This document shows, in pieces, positions 52,960-64,000 of a stretch of 64,000 nt of DNA; position 1 is the first letter of the stretch; each line of letters starts with the position of its first letter. A program made the translations under genes and the position numbers. Under the pieces are notes generated by a model, which saw nothing but the letters and a program-made list of their open reading frames with translations, was not told the origin of the DNA and did no database searches. The stretch comes from Syngnathus acus (lineage: Eukaryota > Chordata > Actinopteri > Syngnathiformes > Syngnathidae), in NCBI RefSeq assembly GCF_901709675.1, contig NC_051104.1:3953501-4017500 (forward strand). The letters are read 5' to 3'.

Positions 52960-55900
52960 TCCCAGCCTGCTCCGGCTGGTTATATTGAAGCAACAGACAG
53001 CGTGGGCACAAAAAGCTCGGAGCAGCCCTGATCCCAGGCTGATAGAGACGGAGACTTGCTGAAGTTGAGAGAACAGCCTGGGGTTGTCTGCAGACCACCG
53101 GGAATATGCCCCCGAGTCACGCATGCACACCCACACAAGCGGGCACAAATAGAATAGAAGCCTAAAAACTGTGATAAATCTCCTCGACTAACGCTGACAT
53201 TCAAGCTTCCGTTCCTGTCGACCTGAATGTCAGGAAATCTTACTCGCGCTGTCATCCAAACTATTATCCATTTAAACTCTCCATTTGTTGATTTTCGCAT
53301 TTAGCCAGCGCCATTTCTACATGTGTCTTTTAGCATTTGGTTGTCCGCCGGCTAAGTTGCTGTTCTTTTTTGTTCATTGGTACCATCAATCTTGTATACT
53401 GAAAACCAATGCATCAGCAGTGTAATTCTGTAATCAGCACAGCGAGGAATACAAATCAGATCGGCAGCGGCCCTGTAATGCATGTAATCCATCAGAATGA
53501 AAGTGTTACAGACAACTGATAAACATGCATTTTTTTTAGGTGATTAAATGACTGAATAACAGATTGATCACTGCGTATACTCACGGTTTCCTTCTTCCTT
53601 TTAGCGTGAATCATGTTGATGGACTGGATGTGCAGACGGACGAGCCCGCGGACTAATCAATTCAATTATATTCACAATCAATTTGAATATTAAGAGTATA
53701 AAAAGGAACGGCAGCAGTGTTCGGAGTCATTAGAATGCATTTATGAGCTGTAAATTGCGTTTATTACGCGAGGGTGTTTTATCACTGTGTGCGCTTTGGA
53801 TTGTCTTAGTAAAAGCTTTTTTGGATTATCCAATTAAATTTTGTCGTAAAAAATGTCAGAACTAAACTAATATTGTTACCCGAAGTTGGTTGTCTGCTTA
53901 TACCCATGCAAATTGAGTAAAAATACTTCTAGTCTAGACTTCCAGACTTCTAATAAGCCACACAGCAGTAACTAAATAAAAGCGTATTTAAAGCTGTTTA
54001 TCAAACACAAAATGCTTTGCATGTTTTGCCAGTTTATGGAAGAGTTTTCTCAGGGTAATACGGCTGCCCACATTTGAATATTAAGCAGGTTCAGTTAACA
54101 GAAGAGTGGGAAATTACTTGTGAATGCGAGTGAGTAGTACAGACTGGTAACCAACAAGTTTTGCAAGTTACAAGTTGTCACTTGATTGATGTGTTTTGTG
54201 TTGCGTGCCAAAATTTTCATTGCTTTGGATAGAAGTGGGGGGAAAAAAACAAAGCCACGGTAAAAAACAAATATAAAATGAAGGAGTTTGAAGAAAAATA
54301 TCCCATTGAACTAACCGTGCAGTAAATGGCTACCCAGATGATACTCAATAGGCCACGCCCCCTTAAATACATGTCAGCGCACCCACGTTACAGTGCATGA
54401 TCTTTGGCGTCATTAAAGCAGTTTATTTCTTTGCATTCTTTTCAATTGTTTTATATTTGTATTTTACGACCACATTATTTTGTGAGACTGGGCTTCCCAC
54501 AGACCATTTCAGCAAGTGTCCTGCATATGACCCAAACAATAAAGCAGCATCTTTAGAATTGTGGCTAGCTAATTAGCAACCCGGGGGGGAAAAAAAAAAT
54601 ACAGTTAATGGATACAAAAAAAAAAGCTTTTAATGTCGCAATAAAAGCACAGCTCTTACATTTGCGATAATTTGCTCATGTTGGTCGGAAAATAAAGCTT
54701 ATTAGTCTTCATAGCTAAAATGTCATGCCTGTTTCTTCCTCCTGATGCCGAGCATTTTGAAATGCCAGTGGGTGGGGCGAATGGCAGGGAGAAGTTTGCC
54801 TGTTTAAATCTCCAAACTGTCGAAGGCGTGGAGTTTTGAAAGCACCTGCCAAAGTAATCATCGATTCATTGCTAACGATCAGCTATCCTCTCACTTCCTG
54901 CAGATGTATGATGGTCATTTTCCACAACGGGGCCTAGAGAATAATATCACTTATTGCTCTTTCATTGCAAGCAGCAGTTATTCTGAGCTCTACATAACCG
55001 GAGGGAGTGCCAACAGAAGATATAGCGACTGACATTGTTTCCCCAGTAGTCAAAGTATTGGACCTGTGCAGCTTGGCCCGACTGTGGCTATCTCAATGAA
55101 AGATTAATGAGGCTCTTCAGGTTGATACAAAGCTAAGTGTCTTGTTTATTAATGTGCTGTGATTGAATCCATTAGTTGCCTTGTGCAAACTAATCGTCGT
55201 ATAATGTGTGTTGTCATTTCAGGCTAACTGCTCATAATGTATTCCTCCCCTGTCTTTGAAAATGCTGTTATTTTCCAATAGACTGATAGAAATAATGTTG
55301 TGTCAGGAATAAGGATTCTCCCGACGTTCCGCCAAACCCAGACCGGCCAACTGAACTGTAAGCATGTTTCACATTGATTGCTGAATGGGCTGTTTACTCT
55401 TCTCTCATATGCATGCTTATAAGGGGAATCAGCGGCATGTGCGACAGATTTGGCTGAATCAAGTCACGATTTAAGCGTACCTGTCTCATTTTAATCTCCC
55501 GGCTGGAGTGCTATTTAGCTTGAAAGGGTGAGGAGTTTGTCAAAGAAATTGGGTCAAATCCCTTCTGGAATATTAGTCAGACAACCTTTCCCATCTGTGC
55601 AGAAAAAATGCATCAACGCAGAAGCGAGAGGATGACTATTATTGACTGGTAATAGCAGATTTAACGGTATTACTCGCAGTAAAATAAAGCAATAGCATTG
55701 CACAACCACAACGCCGTCATTAGCAAACTGGCTGACATCCAGCTCGCCCATCTTCGGGGATCAATTTCATCTCTTTTATTCTCCGAGCGAGAAGCAGAGT
55801 TGGTGATCTTAAGGTGCGGAGAGACTTTGAAGTGCAAAAGAGTCAGAGATGGAAGATTCCGAGCGCCACTTTCTCTCCTTCGGCGAGACTATGACCTCCA

Positions 55901-56881
55901 GTGAGCTGAGCCAACGTGAACAAATTGAAAATAAGTTTTAGCATGGCGTGCCACAGTATCGTGTACTTCATGGAAAATAAACCTCAGGTTTAATTTAAAT
56001 GCCAAAGAGTTGTAAATGACCTTTTTTTAAACGTACTCCACGGCCAAACTAACATGTATGGAACCTCGAAAGTCAAACACATTCTGTTTTGGGATGTTGA
56101 TCTGCTTCAGGTTTAATTGAAATAACCTTTAATTAAATATCTACTGGCTGACTCCGAACAAGCAGAGTTCCAATTTTGCAGAACATTAAAGACAAACTAA
56201 TTTACATAACTTGGAGTTTGTCACCCAAGTCCTCATGAAGGTAAATAAATGTCAGCCTACGTGTTTTTGTTTTGTTTGCTAGTCATCACCTCGTCAGAGT
56301 TGTATTCGTTGCATCTCGGCGACATATTCATCAGTTTATTATGCAGACAGACGCAGCAGTCGAGCGCTATAAATAAAAAGTGCGTGGCTTATTCCGGTTC
56401 AAGTCGACGTCAAGACGTCTTGCCAGTCGCATGGGAACGCAACTTCACAAAGGACGGCACAACAAATATTGCATATGGAGAGAATGTGGGAACAAAAGGC
56501 AGAGATTGTGCGTCGCTCCGCCGTGCTTCCTGCCACCCAATCTACCACATAATATTGTCGGAACAAAAGCTGTTTGGGAGTTGCCGCGGATGGTCGCTTG
56601 AGGACGGTTTGTCGAAGCTTGAATGAGGATTATGGACTTTAAGTGTGGGGGGGGGCTGGGCCGAGTGGAGTAGCTGCTTGGGTTATGATTGTAAACAACT
56701 CTCTTGGGGGGCCAGAGTCACACAAAAGATTTAATAGACTGTTAATGAGGCCTAACAAATGGGACCTTTCACCTTTAATTTTGCTAAAACTGTGACACTT
56801 CATCGTTGTTTTTCATATTTTGTTGATCTACACGAGAGGTTATTAGAAACACACCTAACAAACTACAAAAAAATTCACATG

Positions 56882-57270
56882 CTGTATTTTCCGGACTATA
56901 AGGCGCACCTAAAAACCTCAAATTTTCTCAAAAGACGACAGTGCGCCTTATAGTCCGGTGCGCCTTGTATATGGACCAAATTCCTAAATTTAAACTGGCC
57001 CGAAGCATTGTGTCATGAAATCAATCATAAGTGGCCCGCTGAGGACTACGAATCATGAATCAAAAAGACTATGGATCATTATTTTGTGATTATAAAGTAA
57101 TTTGTTGAGTCTGAAGTTGAAATAAAAAAGATAAAATGGAGAATGATTTCGATTTAGATTAAAAACCTGATAATAATGGTGCGCCTTATAGTCCGGTGCG
57201 CCTAATATAAGGACAACGTTTTAAAATGGGCCATTCATTGAAGGTGCGTCTTATAGTCCGGAAAATACGG
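56882..57270. mobile_element. ~390-bp inverted-repeat element G
   Basis: Left end CTGTATTTTCCGGACTATAA then GGCGCACC, with one change at the second base and loss of the flanking TA. Right end TATAGTCCGGAAAATACGG-TA. The interior is nearly identical to elements C and H. No transposase. The right arm has lost one of the two subterminal repeats. Confidence 0.85.
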
Positions 57271-60200
57271 TAATCATCTGTGATAGGTGAATATGTGTTG
57301 AGACTGGATGCAAATGCCAACTTTTGGGACGCACAACCTGCTAGCAAGATTGCTATATAGCAATTCCATTTGTGCACTTTTAAATTCACTCAAATACTAT
57401 AAGTGTACCTAATTTAGTGGCCGGTGCGTGGTGCTGATAGAGATGGCGGTCGTGCTGGAAAAACACGTTCAAACAAAGAGCAAACACCTCTTTATCTGCA
57501 CCACATGCTGTATTTACACAGTTCTTGCTCTCATTCTATTGTTCCTGTCCTAAACACACCTGCAATTCCTTCCTTCCTGCACCGAGTTTCCCACAAATCC
57601 AATCGGACGAGCTGAAAGGGAGAATCGCAGTGATGTAATTATTTCCCCAGGTTCCCAGGATACATTGAAAAGAAAACAGAAGGAGGAAGGGGGCGTGATT
57701 CAGGACCATAGCTAAAAAGCAAAGCCAGTTTCGGTGCTTTTTAAAAGGCGAGCGGGGTGTAAAGCGATTCCGGATTATCCTGATACATGATTTAATGGCA
57801 CATTCTCCATTGGTTCAGCCCCCTTCAGCATTCAGTAGGATGTATGCTTGGAGGCTTGTCTAGCCCAACCAACAAATACGTTTTTCACGGCAGCTTTGAA
57901 CAATGTCGTTATTTCAGACCGCATTAACGGATTGGAAAGGTCAAAAATGTAGTAGTTAAAATATATTTTTGGGCTTCCATGGCAGCTGTGTATCTGCAAA
58001 ACGTCTCTAACTAACTTAAACTCTCAATTATTTGTGTTTGTATTCGTCCTTGTGGTCACTGTGAAAAGAAAAGCTCTCTTGAGAGGATGCAGATGAGTAC
58101 TCTTTCATTGCTTTCGAGTGGTATTCGGTGCTTTTTCAGAAATAACCTTCCTTGACTTTGTTTTTAAGCAAGCTGAAGTGTCTTGGGATTTATCTGTGAC
58201 TGAAACACAATGGCTTTAAGTCACATGATTGGCCAAATGTTTCATGTGGAGACATTTTATGAAGAAACATACAATGGTAAATGTATTTTGATATATGCTA
58301 ATTTGCTTCATATGTAGAGTGAAAATTTGAAAAAAACATTAGCTTTGTATATTCACCCATTTTCTTTTTTATTTCAAAAAGGACTATTAAAAAAAAACTA
58401 AAAAGTACTTTAAAAAAAATGACTTCAAAGCTAGGGGTGTTAATGTTTTTATTGTTTTTATTACAAATTAAAAATTAGATGAGGCACATCAGTGCAGCTA
58501 CTCAATTACACCTCAGGAATTAGATTTTTATAATGTTTTATTAGTAATATTATTTAATGTTTTACACTTGTATGAGCATTAAAAGCAATACAGTATATAG
58601 TCAATCTAATCACTCGAAAACAAATAGTCAGGTCTCTAGGAGGCCCGCCCACCGTTCAGTGTGAAATTAAACAACCAAGTAGATCTTTTGTTATCTGCCT
58701 GTTTCTGAAAATGCGCCTGTGAGCGAGGCATTTCTGCCTCACTGTTACTAGCAGTGCAGCTAATTTACATTATAACCACCCCCACACTGAGTTTCTCCGC
58801 CAGTGACATGATGTAGAGTAGATGCCAAGTTGAAGCCACGGTTAGGCTGCACTGAGTTTGGTCAGATGCATAGATTAGCACACTGCCAAGATTTTTTTTT
58901 TTTTAATCCCAGTGGTGAAAATATTCAGCTGATATGATCACGTAAAACACACATCAGACAAACAGAAACAGGAAGTAGCACAAAGCTGGCTTTCCCGTCT
59001 CGGAATCATGAGAACAGCATTGACTAATTTGAATGTACGCAAAATAAAAGGAATCCTTTTGTCTTCTGAGGGCTTTTTGTCTTTTTGCCCATTAGTGCTT
59101 AGTTGACAGAGTCCTGGACTAAGCTGAAGAAGAATGTGAGTACTGTCCCAGCTATGGCACAGTCCCAAAAGAGGAGGGAGGGGAGGTGGGGCAATCGGGG
59201 TGCACAAGAGGGCACACATTCATGCTTCACCCCCAGCTCACCATCCTCCCTCCCTCCCATGGTCCACCAAAGTGAATACTGTATGTAAACGGTTTGCTGT
59301 TCCCTTTTTTTCATCCTCCTCTCCCAGCATTGATAAATCTTTGTTTCATTCCCCCGACAGCTTGTTCGCTTACTTTGTGTTTGACGTTCATTTGTAACAA
59401 CTTCAAAACACACTGGCACGGAATACACAGATGTTAGTCATGAAATATTTATCCAATGAATTGTAATCTGAATTCTCCGCATCGTGTATTTATTATTAAT
59501 GATGGATGACGGTATATTTTTTTTGTCAGCTTCGCGTTGATTTGTAAAATAACCATATGAATGCTTTTTATTTTTCATTCCTACAAAAGCGCCGAGCCGA
59601 TGATGAATGATTGGAGGCGCTTTAAAAACAGCAAGCTCAGGTCTCCTCTCACTGGCGCTTCATCTGAAATCCATCTTTATCTGCTCTCCAATGGTGATGA
59701 CCGGCCATTTAAAGATACTTGGCTGTCTACTGAGACAGAGCCAGGAGTATTTGAGCCTGAGCCCGGAAGCTTTTTTTCTCCCACTGCTTTGACACATAAA
59801 TAAAAGAGAGTAATCATGCTCGCTGGCTGCCTGAGCAGCATGCAAATTTGGTTTAAAGTGCCCTTTAACCAATGCACCAAATCAAAAGAACAAAGATTTG
59901 GCAACCCAACAATTTGTCCAGGGCTGTCGCAGTCCATGACTTGAGCAGTACGGCCTTATTTTGACTCCAGGAATATCAAATGTGAGCTCAAACCTCCAGG
60001 CACTCACATCACAATAAACCTGGCATGCTTTGTTGTGATTTGTTTTAAATCAAGCATAAGACTTTTCCTATTAAGTAGGTGAATAAAACAGCAGCGGTGG
60101 GAAATTCTGAGGGTGAGATTAATTGGCATGCTAGCTGAGTAACAGCCCACAGTCTGCCGATCACAGGACTAGCCAAGCATGACAAGCATAGCCTATCTTC

Positions 60201-60655
60201 TACTTTTCATTAGGCCACGGATGGGGCCAGCCACAAGCTTTATGCTAAACAGGGTTGATATGGCTGTCTCAGTCTCCCAAAGACCTTTACACCCTCAAAA
60301 CAACTTCACGGAATATATACGGACAAAAAACAAACAATGTCAACAAAAAAAGGATGGCTCATACTTGAAGCAAACACAAAGACTCTGTCCTCGGAAATGA
60401 TTCAGAAGTCCAGACATTGATGTGGTCGGGAGGGGGGGGGGGAGATCAATGAATAACTGTCTGCAAATGATTAACTACGTCTCATTCTGGGAGCACCTTG
60501 CTCAATTTTCAAAATGTACATTTCATTTATTGGGATCAATCGACTGGTGGGAATAGTGAGTTACATATTGCTCTCCAAAGTTATTGAAACTGTGAGGCTA
60601 AGTTTATTTTTTTTCATTAAGTTTAACTGGAGATTGACATGGGCTTCAATTATTA

Positions 60656-60800
60656 TCAGAATCAGAATCAGCTTTATTGTCAATTCCTTCATGCTAGGAC
60701 ACACAAAGAAACCGAAATACCGTTCCCCCTATCCCACGGTGACGAGACACAGCACACGATTAACACACAAGTAAAACAACGGGGAGAGAGTTCAGGACCC
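60656..60800 (-). mobile_element. Retroposon-like 3' tail
   Basis: tcagaatcagaatcagcttt, then attgtcaattccttc, then acacacaaagaaaccgaaat. On the minus strand this ends in a gattct-repeat tail after aataaagct, the form of a non-LTR retroposon 3' end common in fish. Only the tail is present. Confidence 0.5.
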
Positions 60801-61139
60801 CAACAGCCCGGAGATCACTATACTACTTACTAATTATACTTCTGATACTATATATTATTATAATTATTATTATATACTAACATAAACAAACAAAGAACAG
60901 TAATTCGTATAATAAATATTGACATCTAAAAATTGGGTGCTTTTATGAACAGTTCAACTTTGGCTGAGGTCACTCGACTGAGTGCAAATGTAGTTCATTT
61001 TAAAATCCTCTCTATGAAACGCAAGCAAAACTGAGCTTGTCGCTATTATTATGCTAAGCTAACCTGATCCCGTAAGTACTGTATGATCTTAGCAATGACT
61101 TATTTGCTTAGTTAATAGAACACATTATTTCGGATTATA

Positions 61140-61420
61140 CTGGAATATATGAGAATGAGCAAGCTCCTGATTTGGAAAAATATGATGAGGGCACTGAATG
61201 ACACATGCCTCTTTATTTCACAGCAGGCAGCTCTCAAATATGCATTCCAGACATCTCGAGGCTGTGTAAATATACATGACACCATTGGCGGGCAAAAGAT
61301 GACATACTTAGGCTTAAACAGGGGGATGGCAGCAGTCCCAAGAATGCCGTTTGCTCAGACCATCTCCAAATGTGATCTGAGAGATCAAATCTCAATGTGT
61401 CCTCATGGAGTTTACGCCTG
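61140..61420. promoter_or_regulatory. Candidate conserved non-coding element
   Basis: Repeat-poor block (caaatatgcattccagacat, then caccattggcgggcaaaaga, then ctcagaccatctccaaatgt) with a CCAAT-like attgg and octamer-like atgcat. A texture-based call only. Confidence 0.2.
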
Positions 61421-62446
61421 AGTATGTTAATATCAGTTTGTTCCTCTTCATCTAAGTGCAATAACGCAAAAACAAAGTGCAAAATTGATAGCCCTCTTTT
61501 TCTTGGTGAAAGAAGGTAAGGAGCTTGGAAAATGTACAAAAGAGTTGTATCTTCTCCTGGTGGATACGAATGATCTCAGCTCTATAGCTATCAGCTTGCT
61601 TTATGGATATCGTCTCTCCACTGAGCAGACACCTCCAGTTCATCATAGGATGCTTTTTCATTGGCTCTTAATGGCCAAGAGGCACATAAAGAGAGAAGGC
61701 AGGGATCTTGTCTCCCCCACTATTCTCCTCTCCCCAAGTGTCTCTTCAAAATGACTAAAGAATGCTGAGGGTTTGAATTTAAAGTCCGCGTGCCATCGTA
61801 CAGCCAATGAAAAGCCTATGTCCGAGAAAGAGCTTAATTCCACAAATAGTTCTTTTTTTATTATTAGCGTTTGCTCTATCGGGACATTGGCAAACAGTTC
61901 CTCAAGGCCAATTGGGAGTCCAATATTTTGACAGTGCACCATTGCTTAAATGACAAAACACTCAATTCCTGCCGGTTTGTGTTTTTCACTCAAGCATGTG
62001 GGCTATGTATTCACAGCCACTGAGTGTTAATAATGTGCCAAACAATTATGTCACAGTGTTTGGTCTCCCATGTGAGAAAAGTTAGCCCTTGCTCCCCTGC
62101 TGCGTTACAGTATGCAAATAGGAAACGTCTGAGACCAAGAGCTCACAGAGCAGGGTCAGACAACTGTTTTGCAGCAACATGAATGGCATCTGTAGGCGTG
62201 TGTTTGAGCATGTGTGCGGCGGGTGGTAAAAATAGATGTGAATTAGTCCGCGATTCCCTGGGAAATGGATTGTGAATAAAGGGGGCGGTCTCTTTGTTCA
62301 TGGTTAAAAACAAGGGATGTGGGAGAGCCAGCACCTCACGACCAGTATTGAAGTTTACACGTTATGTGTGCCTGAACTTTTAATTGATGAAATGAGGAGA
62401 GGGCACATGTGAATATAGATTAAGCCCCTGTATGATTTTTTTGATA

Positions 62447-62858
62447 CCGTATTTTCCGGACTATAAGGCGCACCTAAAAACCTAAAATGTTCTCAAAAGC
62501 CGACAGTGCGCCTTATAGTCCGGTGCGCCTTATATATGGACCACATTCCTAAATTTAAACTGGCCCGAAGCATTGTGTCATGAAATCAATCATAAGTGGC
62601 CCGCTGAAGACTATGAATCATGAATAAAAAAAACTATGGATCATTATTTTGTGATTATAAAGTAATTTGTTGCATCTGAAGTTGAAATAAAAAAGATAAA
62701 ATGGAGAATGATTTGATTTGGATTAAAAATCTGACATGATGCATTAATGGTGCGCCTTATAGTCCGGTGCGCCTTATATAAGGACAAAGTTTTAAAATAG
62801 GCCATTCATTGAAGGTGCGCCTTATAGTCCGGTGCGCCTTATAGTCCGGAAAACACGG
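62447..62858. mobile_element. TA-flanked ~410-bp inverted-repeat element H
   Basis: The most complete copy in the window. TA on both sides, left end CCGTATTTTCCGGACTATAA then GGCGCACC, right end TATAGTCCGGAAAACACGG, paired subterminal GTGCGCCTTATAGTCCGG motifs on both arms and the shared AT-rich interior. Non-autonomous, with no coding frame. Confidence 0.9.
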
Positions 62859-64000
62859 TAATTCCATTCTACACTTAGGGGAGGGCTCTTAAAGGCATGG
62901 CTGGACAAGATAGACTGGAGATTGCATGCCAGGCCCTTAAGTGCAACAGCATCAGTAACCTTTGACCTCTTCTGCACGAATGGTCAACATTTCCATCAGA
63001 AACACTCAAAAAGAAAGTCTTTCCACAAGAGTGCTAGCAGCAATAGCTTACACACGAATGATCTCACCATTTTTAGTTTAGTTTTTGCGTCCCAATACTA
63101 TTGCATATGAAAAACACACAAGGCTCATGTTGTTGTTTGCACTTGACATTTAGCATAACCCTCACGCATGACTGTTATTGTCTTTGACAGTTGTGGTTGA
63201 GAGAACATATGGAATCTTGTGAAAAAGTAGGTTACCATGACAACATTGTGTACTTGGCTCAGTTTCAGCACCATTGACTCCTTCACATTCCAGAAAGCTG
63301 GTTGGAGCGACCAGCGGGTTTTGGTTGAGAGCAATAAAGTTTTGAAATGACATCATATAATTTGCCCGCTATGTATGCTGACTCTCACAACACTTTTGCG
63401 GCGACAATGAGAAACGAGACCGCGGAAGCGCAGTCAATCCTTCCGAGTGACAAACTGGAAACATCATCAAATCGACGGTGATTCAACTCTGTGTTTCCAC
63501 TCGCCTTTTCCACTTTTTAAGAAGCCATAAACATGCGTGATGAAGAAAACAGCTTGGAGCGAGGATGATTTATGACAAACAGACAGTTAATAAAATTGCC
63601 TAAACATGTATTATTGATTGTTTTTTTTTTTCCAACCACCTCTTTAGTTCTCATGAATAACCGTCTGTCATAAATTACTTGCTTCATTTACATTGCACCA
63701 AGACTGGCTGGTGGGAGATTGTAAAAATTGTGATGGGGTCAAAGCGACCTCCGTGCTCTATAAATTATGCGTCCGGTGCATGTTTAATCACATGCTGGTG
63801 AACAAACCCTGGCTTGACCTTCTCATAATTAAAATGCAAAGTAACCTGTTGGCTGTCTGTGGCTATGATTGGACGTGATGTGGTGCAAACAGTTGGGCTT
63901 CCACCAAATCTCACCGCACGTGTCGGACGGCTTTGTTTGCTTCTTCAAGTCGACTCCAGCGAATCATTTATCTTCATATAGAACCAAAAGGAATACAAAC

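Overview
This is vertebrate nuclear DNA, almost certainly from a teleost fish. It carries one large spliced gene with small exons, GT-AG introns of roughly 0.1-1.6 kb, and many short inverted-repeat transposons and retroposon tails of kinds common in ray-finned fish genomes. There is no sign of bacterial, viral or organellar content. The species cannot be named from the sequence alone.

Layout. 1-3400: upstream intergenic DNA with fragments of a hAT-like inverted-repeat element and candidate CRE/E-box and CTCF-like sites. About 3400-3698: a promoter with three CCAAT boxes, an octamer, a GC box and a TATA-like box. 3699-15985: the complete coding region of an ATP-dependent 6-phosphofructokinase of platelet type (pfkp), plus strand. 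Its 22 exon positions give 788 codons, and every exon joins in frame at GT-AG boundaries. 15986-16915: 3' UTR with a tandemly duplicated segment of about 157 bp and an AATAAA signal. 16917-64000: about 47 kb without any gene I can support. It holds microsatellites (one perfect (AC)n of about 195 bp), at least eight TA-flanked inverted-repeat elements across the window (some in pfkp introns), several other transposon or retroposon remnants, and blocks that read like conserved non-coding (enhancer-type) DNA.

The main discovery candidate is inside pfkp. Two exon positions exist as tandem, equal-length, phase-0 alternatives. Exon 8a/8b (96 nt each) carries the catalytic Glu of the N-terminal active site. 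Exon 16a/16b (153 nt each) carries the C-terminal segment expected to line the fructose-2,6-bisphosphate effector site. If each pair is spliced exclusively, one gene encodes four full-length isoforms differing independently at the catalytic and allosteric sites. Within each pair, one copy resembles the PFKP version and the other resembles PFKL/PFKM versions, which suggests that the exon duplications may predate the split of the vertebrate PFK paralogues. Two competing hairpins sharing one arm sit just upstream of exon 16b, an alternative in-frame 3' splice site lies 48 nt upstream of exon 8a, and palindromic transposons bracket the 16a/16b pair.

Genes working together: only pfkp is present, so the window shows a single glycolytic enzyme and its cis-regulation. 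The long downstream region may hold regulatory DNA for pfkp or for a neighbouring gene outside the window.
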